From Isoetes taiwanensis (Eukaryota > Streptophyta > Lycopodiopsida > Isoetales > Isoetaceae): a stretch of DNA of 64,000 nucleotides. The DNA lies in contig JAJEKV010000036.1 of NCBI GenBank assembly GCA_021234155.1, forward strand, positions 13,531,426-13,595,425. Direction: 5' to 3'. Under the pieces are notes generated by a model. That model did not search any database and had not been told where the DNA came from. It saw only the letters and a program-made list of their open reading frames with translations. A program made the translations under genes and the position numbers. How positions within the stretch are numbered: the first letter of the stretch is position 1; every line of letters starts with the position of its first letter. This document shows positions 53,813-64,000 of the stretch, piece after piece.

Positions 53813-55608
53813 CATAATGCGCTATATCATATCATATTTTCTCAAGCTAAATCCCCTCATTTCTTTGGATTCTTACCTCTCGACAAAGGTAACTGCATTT
53901 TTTATATTAGTATCTGTGCTCCTTTGACATTTTTAAGGGTGGACACCTCCAAGTTCTAAAAAATGGATGCAATAATCTGCAGGGTAACAGCATGATCAGA
54001 AGCAAATCATCGTCACTCAGCATTAAGGCTGCAAAGCATTGCTGCACTCACAAGAATTTCTTTGTGTCTAATAAGCGAATGATCTTGAGGCCTCAGCGTG
54101 TAAGCTGCAAACCATGGTCGCACTTATGAAGGAACACAAACTTCTACTGAGATCAATTGTCTCCATGCAGACACTTTGAGAACATGTTTTAGCAGTTGTT
54201 GCTCTTATTAGGTAGTTATTACTGTTTGATGACATATTATCGAGTGAGTAGCTAAAGTTCACCTGTGCTTCAATCTAGGACTACAGTGTCCCCAGTACTA
54301 CAGGGACCTCTGCTGCAGGTGTTGGCTTCAGCTTTACATCAAGCTATTTGAAGGCGAGGTTGATATCTTCTATCTGTCTGAAAGCAACAAGCTACGCAGT
54401 ATTTGTTTGTCTTGATATCCACCTGGTTTTGATAGTACAGTCTACTGCATCATCAGCTTCGAGATCATTCTGCAATCCAATTTGACGGGCAGTAAGCAAT
54501 ATTCTGTAGCTTAGGACTTCCGGGGCTATAGGTTGTTTCACTGCTTTGATAAATATAGAATATTATGAAATTATTTTGTTATTCTACATTCCTTGCAGCA
54601 GATTGCATTTTCAAATCTGTTAGCTTGGTAAGAGTTCTAAATTTTGTAATTACAAGAAAAGGTGATTGAAACAGGCATCCTTAATTGCTTCAGTGGTTCA
54701 TGTAAAGGAGCATGCGGCTGTCTATTATGTGATAGTAAGCATAACAACTACCAACACTTTGTGAGAAATGTTGAAATTTCGTTTATTTGAAATTATTTTG
54801 CAAGTGCTTCATACAAATAGCTTATCCATTTTATGCTCTTTCACTATAGGCACACGACCCTTTTTCTCAATGCCCCATTTGTGTCAAATCCCATTGCCAT
54901 GTTCCATTCTATACTAAATAATAATGTTCAACAAGTTACATATGGTCTTCAATGTACTTATATAAACAACTCTAGCATGAGACGTATCTATCTCCCACCA
55001 CCTCAAATTCAATCTAAGAAAAGAAACAGCACATGACCATAGACTTTTTGAACTTCATCAGAAGACTTAGGTCCTTATAATCAACATCTTCGTCATAGAA
55101 CAATGAACTTTTATCGTTCTTTTTAACAAACGAGTGTACAATTTCTTAACATGGAGCAAAATAGTTAAGTTTCTAGCTTAGTGTCTCTGATACGCATTTC
55201 TATACATTTGCATCCATTCATCTATCACATAGAACGAGGAAGGAAGGCAACTATAGTTTACTTTTATGTTGAGAAGATAATATCTCATGAAAGGAGAGTG
55301 CAATATAACCAATGGCTAATGCAACCTTAACTAACCAAGGTCATACACATCTGACATCCTTTTACACTTATCCTCTTCATAGATTACAACATACCCCATG
55401 CAAGCAAGACATGGTGCCCAATGAATGTCATCTTTTACCCACATGACCATGTTGTATTGATTAATCTAATGATATCTTCCACATAGGAATAACAAACAAT
55501 TTAAACAAATACCCTTTGCTATTTAAACATCGTTGTATTAATAAACCTAATAATACCTTCCACACTCTTTTCTATTTATACATTATTACATCACATGTTG
55601 TAGCTAAA
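53813..55608. other. AT-rich region, no recognised gene
   Basis: Only short frames. The last part (about 55100-55608) may be the body of the Helitron that ends at 55636, but no 5' terminus was identified. Confidence 0.35.
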
Positions 55609-55636
55609 GCTCGGCAACGCCGAGCACTGTTACTAG
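55609..55636 (+). mobile_element. Helitron-type 3' terminus (copy 3)
   Basis: Perfect hairpin GCTCGGC-AAC-GCCGAGC (55609-55625), then ACTGTTA and CTAG, followed by T. The arm has changed (GCTC for GCCC) on both sides, so pairing is conserved by compensating bases relative to copy 1. Confidence 0.65.
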
Positions 55637-56600
55637 TTCACTTTAAAATTCAAATAAAAACAACAACTCAATTTTCTACCCAACCCTTCCTACAAGTTAA
55701 TATATTGCAGTCATAACTCATTTTTGAAAGTTATGCGTAGGTAAATCCAAGGGTATCAAAGCTATCTCATTTTTACATAAGGTAAAACTGTCTCGACAAA
55801 ACAATTTTTAGATAAAGAGTAAGATGCAAAAACCCACACCACAATTCGAGGTATATGAAGGGAGATATGACCATTTGAACATGACAAGGTCAAAACTGTC
55901 ACTGATTTGAAAACAGAGGCTGTTCTCAAATCAAATCAATAACTTTTTCCTGAAAATGGATTTTAGCATGAAGTTTTGAATATAAGCGGTAGACAAGTTG
56001 ATTCATCTAAGAAAAATATTCATTGGCCCTCATTTGAAAGTTTTGATTTTTCCTATAAATTCTAGTACAAGTGACTTTTAATTTCGTCTCTATTTAAGAA
56101 AAAATATTCAAGGTTTCCAGCTAAAAAATCATATTATGAAAGTTAAAAATGATTTGAGACCAATGTAGATTAAAGCACGCAAAAAAGACATAGCATTCAT
56201 TCTCAAGAAATCAAGAAAGACCACTACCACTGTGACCATTACTGGTCTACGATAATAATTTCCTCATGTTAATCGATCTTAGTTACAAATTTGAGACATA
56301 GATAGCTCATCAACTATTCTAATCATAAAAATATTTAATGCTCCTGATCTTGGGGTTTAGATTCAAGTTTCTAGCATGATAGCAAGTTATTTGTTAAATT
56401 TTATCTTTTATGGATTTTGCATCTCGGCTTTGGGTTGTGACTTTCAAAATTCATATTTTCAAAACATCCCAAGTCATGAAACCAATGTAATAAGGTTTGC
56501 AAATTATCTCTTACTATGATTGTGGTAGTGGTTTGGCGGAAAATAGGGGAGAGGGTTATTTCTTACTATGATTTTGTTAGTGGTTTGGCTAGAAATATTA
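55637..56600. other. AT-rich region, nothing recognised
   Basis: No credible frame or repeat. Flank of the Helitron end. Confidence 0.35.
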
Positions 56601-56635
56601 GGGTTAAGGTTAAAAAAAAATTGGACGTTGGCTGA

Positions 56636-57013
56636 TTGTGGCGGTTGACGTGGCGGCTGCCGTCGGAGCATGGCGGAAAGCTGAGAAGTCAGGGACCTGA
56701 GGGGCTTCTGGCGGACCAGATAATTGTTAAGCCCCTCCCTAACCTAGCGTCTGTAGAGCTCGGAGCTGCTTTTCGATTTTTCTCTGTTCCGTTAAGAAAA
56801 TACAGGGAGCTTCTTCGCAAATATTTTCCCAGAGAAAGAGGGCGTCTTTCAAAGATTAATCCCATTAGTTTTTCGCCTCTTATTATTCAGAAGGTATTAT
56901 CACTCTCTGAATTAATATCACAATTTTCCGCTCTTTATGCAGTCACAATTTTTGAAGATCGTGCCCAATTGGTACAACCTCTCAACGGAAATGGAAGCGA
57001 ATCCAGATGTTGA
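56636..57013 (+). CDS. Hypothetical 125-residue ORF
   Basis: Opens with MWRLTWRLPSEHGGK and runs in GC-richer sequence than its surroundings, with a basic central part (VPLRKYRELLRKYFPRERGR). No family recognised. The 21-base stretch at 56696-56716 (GACCTGAGGGGCTTCTGGCG) recurs at about 57117-57137, so local duplication has occurred. It may be an exon of a small gene or chance. Confidence 0.3.
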   Translation: MWRLTWRLPSEHGGKLRSQGPEGLLADQIIVKPLPNLASVELGAAFRFFSVPLRKYRELLRKYFPRERGRLSKINPISFSPLIIQKVLSLSELISQFSALYAVTIFEDRAQLVQPLNGNGSESRC

Positions 57014-57623
57014 CGAAGAAGTTCAATGGGTGTTGAAATGTAAGGCTTAAACTGGTCTCCAAGGGAATGTGCATGTAGTATCACGCATGTTGTGCTCACT
57101 TTACAAAGCACAGCAGACCTGAGGGGCTTCTGGCGGCTGAGAAACGTCGCTGAGAATCCAGTGTATAAACGTTTGCTGTAGAATCCAATGTAGTTTGCAG
57201 TATGAAAGCTTTAGGTGGTTGGGAGGTTCAGAGTCAGAAGAAGACTCCAACTTCTGCTGAAAATGCAGTTCTTATATCACGTTTTCATTGAATGCCACCT
57301 CTTCAGCCTCATTTCCTCTTATCTGTTCTGTCATTTAGCATATTCATGGAACTATGCTTGGATCCAATGATAAAAAAGAAAATGAAGAAAAAATATGAAA
57401 AGCTATATTGTAAATAATAAAAATATCTTCTTATATTATAATGTTTTAGTGCAAGTATGTAATGGACCATGCCCTAATTTGAAGGGCTAAGATCGTCCGA
57501 ACCACAGATCAGACGACAGCCATTAGCTCTTGCTTCTTGAACGTTCACGATTAATTCAAAAAGAAAAAGGCCGAAGCTTCGATAAAACTATGCGGCCTTT
57601 GTTCTAGGGTTTGCTAATCTCAT

Positions 57624-57989
57624 GTGCTGCATACAAAGGCAACCCCTCGCGATTTTTTGCAGACACATTTTGTAATAGTTGTAGATTTTGAGGCAATGGA
57701 AAACGACATCGGGACAAGTATTACAGGGAAGATATCATTGGGAGCTCTTAAATTTGCAACTCAATGTGGTAGTAAGTTTTCCAGTTTTTTCTCTGGCTTT
57801 GATCTTTACATTTATAACCAGAAGCGACTATTCAAACTACTCTCACCACTTCGAATTTTAATGTGTTCGAACTTGAATACCAGCATTATAGGGGAAATAT
57901 CCTTGGGAGCTCTTAAACATATCCAATCCAATGAGCTGGGGTTTCTATGTATGTTTTGGTTATCCCGTAACAGTATCCGAAAGATATAA
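57624..57989 (+). CDS. Hypothetical 121-residue ORF with an internal repeat
   Basis: The start lies about 15 bases after a telo-box-like leader motif (TAGGGTTTGC near 57606), which is common in plant 5' leaders. Two segments repeat: GTSITGKISLGALKFATQ and NTSIIGEISLGALKHIQS, about 55 residues apart. No known family. It could be a small expressed gene or a decayed repeat protein. Confidence 0.35.
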   Translation: MLHTKATPRDFLQTHFVIVVDFEAMENDIGTSITGKISLGALKFATQCGSKFSSFFSGFDLYIYNQKRLFKLLSPLRILMCSNLNTSIIGEISLGALKHIQSNELGFLCMFWLSRNSIRKI

Positions 57990-58960
57990 ATTTTGAAGAA
58001 GTGTGCATCATGATAACATTATTAATCTGAAGAGCTAAGGTGAAGATTGTCCTGGCTAAGAAGCTTTTTTATTATCCTTGATTTTAATGATTATTTTCCC
58101 TTGGAGTTCCTGACGAAGATAAGAAAATCAAGCACGAATAAGATTTAGCAAAGCAAAGTATTTTGCACGATTATGCAAAATACTCAGTAGTTTTGATATT
58201 CAATATTCAGTAGTTTTAATTGTGCAGCAATGAAACAGCTTCTGACAGGCCTTCATTACTGCCACATTAATCAAGAACTTTCTGGGGCGATCATAATGTT
58301 GTTTTCACTAAAAGGGTTATTATATTGTGCTGTAGGTGATCAGAATGTGAATACACGTACTTTCTGAAGAATGAAGTTATATTTAAGTTTAATTTTTTGG
58401 AGACCTCCAAAATTGCTTATGGGTTCAATGAAGTTTGGGCCTGCTGTTGACGTGGTCTGTAGGATGCCTTTTGCCAAGCTTCTTCAGGAAAAGCCTCTCC
58501 TATAGCTATCCGCAGAAAGGTATTGTATGAATGACTTGCAGGAAGGTATTGTATGGATGACTTTGATGTAAAAAGAGGCGTCTGAAGCATCCTTAAAATG
58601 CAACAGTAGGTGCAAATTATGTAGAAAGCATCTGTGCAATGCAGTTCCATCTGTGCTTTGACAGTTTGCATTGTCTTGCTATTGCTGACCTTTTTGACAC
58701 ATTTCACTCTTCTTGCTTCCTATTGGTGAGGAGCAATTGAAGGTGATCCGATGCATCCATATTAGCATCCATCATGTGGAAGTGTGACATGGAGGCAAAA
58801 TCTTCAAGATAATCATCAGATTCAACATTTAGCTGATCAAATGAATTGTCTCTCTAGCAGAAATGAAGTTGTATTGTTTGCTAGGATCTGCTATACTCTG
58901 GTTGACGTCAATGAGGCTTTTTCCCCAATATTTCCTAATGATAGTAAACATTTAGAGGGT
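57990..58960. other. AT-rich region, no recognised gene
   Basis: Short frames only. A local repeat, GGAAAGGTATTGTATG-like, occurs twice at about 58510-58555. Confidence 0.35.
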
Positions 58961-58967
58961 ATCTAGG

Positions 58968-59125
58968 ATTTTCTTATGTTTCTTAATTCAGTTTTCAAGG
59001 CAGAATGCAAAGAGGGTATCAAGCGTCTTCTTATGTTTCTTAATTCAGTTCTAAAGACATGTGGGATGCATAATGCATCTTCTTATGTTTCTTAATTCAG
59101 TTTTCAAGACGTGTGGGTTGTAGAA
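58968..59125. repeat. Three-copy short tandem repeat
   Basis: TTCTTATGTTTCTTAATTCA occurs at about 58970, 59029 and 59080, each followed by related sequence (GTTTTCAAGRC). Non-coding. Confidence 0.7.
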
Positions 59126-59584
59126 TGCAAAGATGCAAACGACATTGGCCGACAGCATTAGGTATGCTGCTGCTTGCATAAATGTTTAAAGCATCAAGTC
59201 AAAACACCCTTTGTAGACAGTTGTTGAATTCGAAGGACCATCCGTGGAATGTGATGTGTGGTTGAATTAAATTTAAAGTATGTTATTCATTAGCATGATC
59301 TTGAAAGAGACTAATGAGCTGTTGCTTTCACTTAAGCCATAGAGCAGTAACAGGTGTGCCATATTCGTATGCTGTAATAGCACAAGCATGCCATCCATTT
59401 GAATTCAAACTGGAATAGCATTGAATAGAAGTAAGAAATTTGATGCAGTTGACAAAACCATTGAATCATATCTTAGGTCTGCAATGATCTGATGGGGTCA
59501 AAACACGGCTATTTGACCCCATCTTCATTTGAGGGGACGACCCAGGAAGCCCCATATGGGATATTTCCCATGGGATACGTTTCG

Positions 59585-59886
59585 ACTATTTGCATAAGAG
59601 CAATGTCAATGATTGTTTGGGACATTATTAGATATCAACCTGGGGGCAACTAAAATGTTGGGGATAATATCAATGATTGTTTAGGACATTATTAGATATC
59701 AACACACATTTAGGGTTGTAGTGCTTTATAATTCAACTGTTTGCATAGGAGCATTGTCAATGATTGTTTGGGACATTACTAGCTATCAACACGGGGGGCA
59801 ACTAAAATATTGGGGATAATGTCAATGATTGTTTGGGATACTATTAGATATCAACACACATTTAGAGTTGTACTGCTTTATAACAC
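59585..59886. repeat. Two-copy 151-bp tandem repeat with internal subrepeats
   Basis: Units 59585-59735 and 59736-59886 align end to end. Within each unit CAATGATTGTTTGGGACA-like sequence plus TTAGATATCAAC occurs twice. No protein meaning is seen. Confidence 0.75.
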
Positions 59887-60427
59887 ATCACCCTGAAAAT
59901 AAAAATCTAAAAAGTAAAACGCAGACAAAACTTTGTTGACAGGTCTCTAACTTTAGCCGTTTAAGAACAAAATTTCACAAAGGGGCATTTCAAGGGGAGA
60001 TGGTGGTACTATTGTCTATGCAAAGCTCAATGAACTATTTTCAAAGTAGGGCGTTCAATTCATGGGACAGTGTAGGATTTTTACGCGCATAAATTCCTTA
60101 TAGCCTTGGTCATGAGATATTGCGTCTAACATGCCAGTGAGAAGACATGGAAGAGTGGGAATTACATATAACACTGCTTTGAAAGACCAATATGCTACCA
60201 TGCATTAAGTTTAACTGTGAGCAAATCCAAGACATTGTGTTTCCAAAGTGAATGCCCAGGATTACCATCTACAAGTTATCAACTTCTGCCCAGCAATGGT
60301 GGGCACCATTACGATAGAATAGAAGAGAGAGTGACTATATGAGATACGATACACAACATCAACAACTCATGGACATAGCCACTTGCAATCTACTGGTTCC
60401 CTCATGCACAAGTAGTTTCCAAATTAT
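59887..60427. other. Helitron-adjacent sequence, no gene
   Basis: Probably the 3' body of the Helitron ending at 60455. A second hairpin, GCCCAGCAATGGTGGGC (60288-60304), resembles the terminal hairpin but is not followed by CTRR-T at the right distance. Confidence 0.35.
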
Positions 60428-60455
60428 GCCCAGCAACGCTGGGCACTGTTACTAG
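60428..60455 (+). mobile_element. Helitron-type 3' terminus (copy 4)
   Basis: Perfect hairpin GCCCAGC-AAC-GCTGGGC (60428-60444), then ACTGTTA and CTAG, followed by T. The spacing and ACTGTTACTAG sequence are identical to copy 3, so these two are close relatives. Confidence 0.7.
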
Positions 60456-62707
60456 TATTGCTATATTCAATGACCATTACTAGTCCAAGTGACTTAGATT
60501 CATTTAAAAATCAAGAACATCTTCATCTTAATCCATTTTGATCTCAAATTTAGAATATAGGTCGCATGTATGGTACTCTATTTGATGAAATTAATTAGTT
60601 ATATGGGATTGCATAGTTAAAGGGTAACCACGAACAAATGGAACCTATGTAGATTTCCTTTTAAAAATTATGCTACGGAAGGGTAAGTCATTGTATCTTT
60701 GCATAAACGACAATGCAATGACTAATAATTAAAGAGATTTTACCATATATCCAATTTGTCTGATTGTGGACCATAACTGGTCCATGCCTATTTATATTCA
60801 TATCTTGCATATAGTATGTTATTTTTTAGCATAATGTTGCTAAGGAAAACTTGCATAAAAAATATAATCTATCATGAAAGATGAACTATGTGTGTCCTTG
60901 TTAAATGATTGATTGTCGTGGATAAACTTTGCAATTTTTTTACAAATTCATCAACAAACATCACTAGCTACGACCTTATTGAGTTTTGATACCATAACTT
61001 TAGAGCTAACTTAATTTTCTAAGCTCTAAATATGTTTATCCTATTACTATAGATCTTGATTAACACTAGAAAATACATGGTTACATATTAGCTACACTAT
61101 ATTTGACTTGATAAATACCTCATATGTAGATATTTGAGTAGAATGCATCATTCATTACCCTCGTAAGGCTTATAAATGGGCTTTATTATAGCATTTTAAC
61201 ATATATTTATAACCTGAATTCTGTATATGAAATTGTTTAGTTAATATTGATATTGACATTAATATAGCTTATGAACGCCTCAAAAAATCATTATACTATA
61301 GCCTTTATAGTTAAAAACTCATAACCACAAGAATTAAGTCAAAACTTGTAATGAAAAGATATAGTTCCCCAACCTCGAGCAGTTTTTTGATCAAAATGGA
61401 GTTTAACAACTTCAATTGGTACCAATTGATAGCCGTCAAATAGAAGAACATATAAGTCAATGTATTTTATCATAAAGCAACAATTACTTTCAATTTTAGT
61501 AAGGTTTGGACCCCTTTACGATAGGAAAAATGAAGAATGAAGTTATGGATTGGTGGAAAAACTGCCAATTTCTCTAAAGCGTGAAGAATCACCACAACAT
61601 ATGGTCTTAGATACATGGGTTTAAGTAGCAAGCGAAATGTTATGTTTCGCATCTTCTACCATGCGAGATTGCCTTTCTCCTCAAGCTTGAAGATTAATTG
61701 CCAATCCTTATATTCTTGGTTAACTAGGTCATAATCCCTGGGTTCAACCAAGTTTCTTTTGTTCAAGGGTTATCCTTTACAGGCAGTCTGTTTAGATCTC
61801 ATTGTAGAGCAAAAGGAGGTGAAGATTAGGCCCAAAGAGATTTCTTATCAGGTCCTTAGACCAAAAATTTAGTAGCCGAGTCAGATAACCAACGGATCGA
61901 CCTCCAAGAAAAGAAGCTTATCCAAGAAGGCGTGATCTCTGAGAACAGTTTCAAGGAAACCAGTATGGTTCACTGCTTGAATCAAACTCTATCCTTTTGC
62001 TAAAAAGTAAAGAATTCCTAAGATGTCTCCATCATTGTCTTCTCTAAATCTAAAAAAAACCTATGCCAGCACTATCGCTAAAATTTACAAGAATCCAATT
62101 TTTTATGATCAGTGTTGATTGGGGTGGCAGATCCGTACCATGGATTAAGCGTTGGAAGCAGAGATAAGCCTCTCTGCCTCATCCATGCTTGGCTCATTGT
62201 TAGAGGCGCCAACAAGAGCGCCAATTCACCCCCACCTCATGGTCTCCCCAACATGTCCTTCATTCTTACTATTAAAAACCTTCACATTCATTACATTACT
62301 CTTCATCGCTCTTCTTCCATGTTTCCCGCAAAGTTAATACTTGGAAGTTTTCATGGTCTCCCCTATCTTCTCCATGTCATCTCCTTCCACGATCCCATGC
62401 TTTTGCATTTCTAACTTTATACTACATGTTTGGTGTTCCTTCTAATGCAAACTCACATTCTCTTTTTATGTTACTTGACCATGGGCTATTGCCTCATTTT
62501 TCCCCATATGATGGAGACATTCAATTTCTCCTCCATTGCCCATCTTCCCAACTTGTTCTTACAATGACTTGTTCTAACAAATACATTACATGAAGTGGAT
62601 AGTTGCCCACTACAACACTGTCGTCCATCTATATTGTTATATTTGGATATTGCATTGTACGACTTCATCTCGTTCCTTCATCTATGTTCATATGTTCATT
62701 TTTCTAT
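60456..62707. other. AT-rich region, no recognised gene
   Basis: Low-GC sequence with frequent stops in all frames. A 100-codon + frame at 62112-62414 has no motif and biased composition. Confidence 0.35.
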
Positions 62708-62790
62708 TAAATGGGTAGCGCCGACTAATCATAAATGTGTAGACTCTTATGTCTAGTTGGTTTATGGCATGCCCGTTAGGAATGTTAGAG
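62708..62790 (+). repeat. Degraded TRIM terminal-repeat fragment
   Basis: AAATGGGTAGCGCCGACTAATCATAAATG-like sequence through GGCATGCCCGTTAGGAATGTTA aligns with the second half of the 158-bp TRIM repeat at 16740-17210 (TAAATGGGTAGAAGTGACTA...GGCATGTCGGTTAGGAACGT). It is clearly diverged, and the first half is absent. Confidence 0.7.
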
Positions 62791-63813
62791 TGTTGCTTGA
62801 TGAGTTGTTGAAGCCTAAGAGATCTTCTTTCAAACCTTTTCTCAATTATAAACCTTACGAATATGACAATAAGCTCTCTCCACCTGGTGCAGGAAATATA
62901 TATTGTAGGCAAACTCTAGTATCTTGGTTTCAAGTATTTGCTTTTGATGATCATTGATGATTTTAGAAATTGGACAAAAGGTGGCAAACCAAAGAATGCC
63001 CATTTTGAACTCGGACATACTATGTGTGTGCACAAATAAGTGAGGAATAGAGAAATCAATGAGAATTCAACCAAGTCAAATTGCTACATTGCTTTAGACT
63101 TTAGTTTAAATTCGTGGGAGTAAAACATTGAATTAAAGGTAGGTGACGTGATGAAATGAGAGCTAAGGATTTAATTTTCTTGGATTGTGCTTGTGGACGA
63201 AAGAATCAAACTTGGTTCGTCATTTTTGCAAAGCTAAGTTCATGAATCCCGATATCACATTTTTTTGTTTATGGCAACACATAATTTTGATATCTCTACA
63301 ATTGGCTCTTTGTTGGGTTGGATTCAAATCCCCAACATCTATTTTAACTTTAGAGTTTTATGTATACCTGCAGTGCTTATGCAAACTCTTTCTACTTGAA
63401 GCGAAGCCAGCATTCTCTAGGAGATGATGAATATACATACATATTTCATATTTTAGTGGATTGAGAATGAACGACCCATTTCTGTATCGCAACGAAGCCC
63501 CACATTCTCAGTACAAAACAACCATAAAACAACCATGATGGTTTTTCAAATGAAAGCATAGGGCGGGCTCTAGAATAGGTATAGGTTAACTGTCCAAATC
63601 CGGTACTGACAACAAATTAATTGCCGTGGCAGTCACATTCGTATGGACTCATTATGGAGTGTACGAAATTGAATATCTCGAAATTCAAGGTGAGTAGGAT
63701 ATGCTATTATGCTTTAAATTTTGCGTTCAACAGAGGGAAAACAAACTAGATTACATACAGCTTGCATAGAATGGGCATTTGGGATGGTTTAATCAAATTG
63801 TTTTGTTTCTGAG
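62791..63813. other. AT-rich region, no recognised gene
   Basis: Short frames only. Nothing recognised. Confidence 0.35.
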
Positions 63814-64000
63814 ATGATTCGAAAGAACAGGCATCATTCCGGTGGGGAACAAAATCTATGTTGCCATGCTGAAGAGTTGCAGGGGATTGAGCAACACCAT
63901 GCTGAAGAGCTGCATGGCATTCAACTTTGCCATGCTGCAGAGCTCCAACAACATAAACAAGCTTTCGAAAATCAACTTGCTGCAAATCTGCAGCAGTTTA
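63814..64000 (+). CDS. Partial ORF with HAEEL-type repeats, runs off the window
   Basis: From the ATG at 63814 the + strand stays open for 62 codons to the window end. An in-frame stop lies at 63788. The product starts MIRKNRHHSGGEQ and then carries three related units, CHAEELQGIEQ, HHAEELHGIQL and CHAAELQQHKQ, followed by AFENQLAANLQQF. It is Gln/Glu/His-rich and probably helical. No family can be named from this piece. Confidence 0.45.
   Translation, partial: MIRKNRHHSGGEQNLCCHAEELQGIEQHHAEELHGIQLCHAAELQQHKQAFENQLAANLQQF

Noticed and set aside
60288-60304. Fifth Helitron-like hairpin
   Set aside because: Similar stem, but the loop and the CTRR-T end are missing.
62112-62414. 100-codon + ORF
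   Set aside because: Biased composition, no motif, and an overlapping frame of similar length; no support.

Overview
This is a eukaryotic, nuclear, transposon-dominated stretch of plant DNA. The best host gene is an intronless DUF641/GIL1-family gene at 26077-27078, a family known from land plants. Around it lie plant-type Copia elements (initiator-Met-tRNA primer sites), a TRIM, hAT and Helitron ends, LINEs with simple-repeat tails, and a tyrosine-recombinase (DIRS-order) retrotransposon. DIRS elements are known from green algae and many animals but, as far as I recall, not from flowering plants. A seed-free land plant (fern, lycophyte or bryophyte) is therefore my best guess; this is inference, not proof. 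The host background is AT-rich and the LINE and DIRS inserts are clearly GC-richer.

Layout. 1-1.2 kb: a Helitron 3' end and a dispersed repeat. 1.2-6.5 kb: a decayed LINE on the minus strand. 6.5-10 kb: the second copy of the dispersed repeat, another Helitron end and a pogo-like DDE transposase relic. 10.3-12.5 kb: the 5' half of a Copia element. 14.58-23.57 kb: a DIRS-order element on the minus strand, with split direct repeats at its ends, interrupted by a TRIM (16740-17210) and by a 2.96-kb gene-like insert with 9-bp target duplications (17246-20209). 24.6-25.7 kb: a LINE-type tail with a pentanucleotide microsatellite, then a small insert with 26-bp inverted repeats and a GC-rich palindrome. 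26.1-27.4 kb: the GIL1-like gene. 28.28-28.95 kb: a hAT-type MITE. 29.2-32.35 kb: two convergent gene-like units. 32.7-42.1 kb: a Copia element whose gag half is on + and whose pol half is on -, each half ending in a 642-648-bp LTR with the same 5-bp flank. I read this as one element broken by an inversion. The inverted interval holds two DUF7869-like copies and an inverted copy of the 3' end of the GIL1-like gene. 42.3-45.36 kb: further LINE relics. 45.4-50.7 kb: a second copy of the first LINE family, on +. 50.7-64 kb: AT-rich DNA with a Harbinger relic, two Helitron ends, short tandem repeats, a TRIM LTR relic, and the start of a glutamine-rich ORF that leaves the window.

How it works together. 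Only the GIL1-like gene looks intact. Nearly every mobile-element ORF carries stops, frameshifts or deletions, so the window is best read as layered element history: DIRS, then TRIM and gene-like insert; minisatellite, then Copia, then inversion. All domain calls come from motifs read by eye. No database search was possible.
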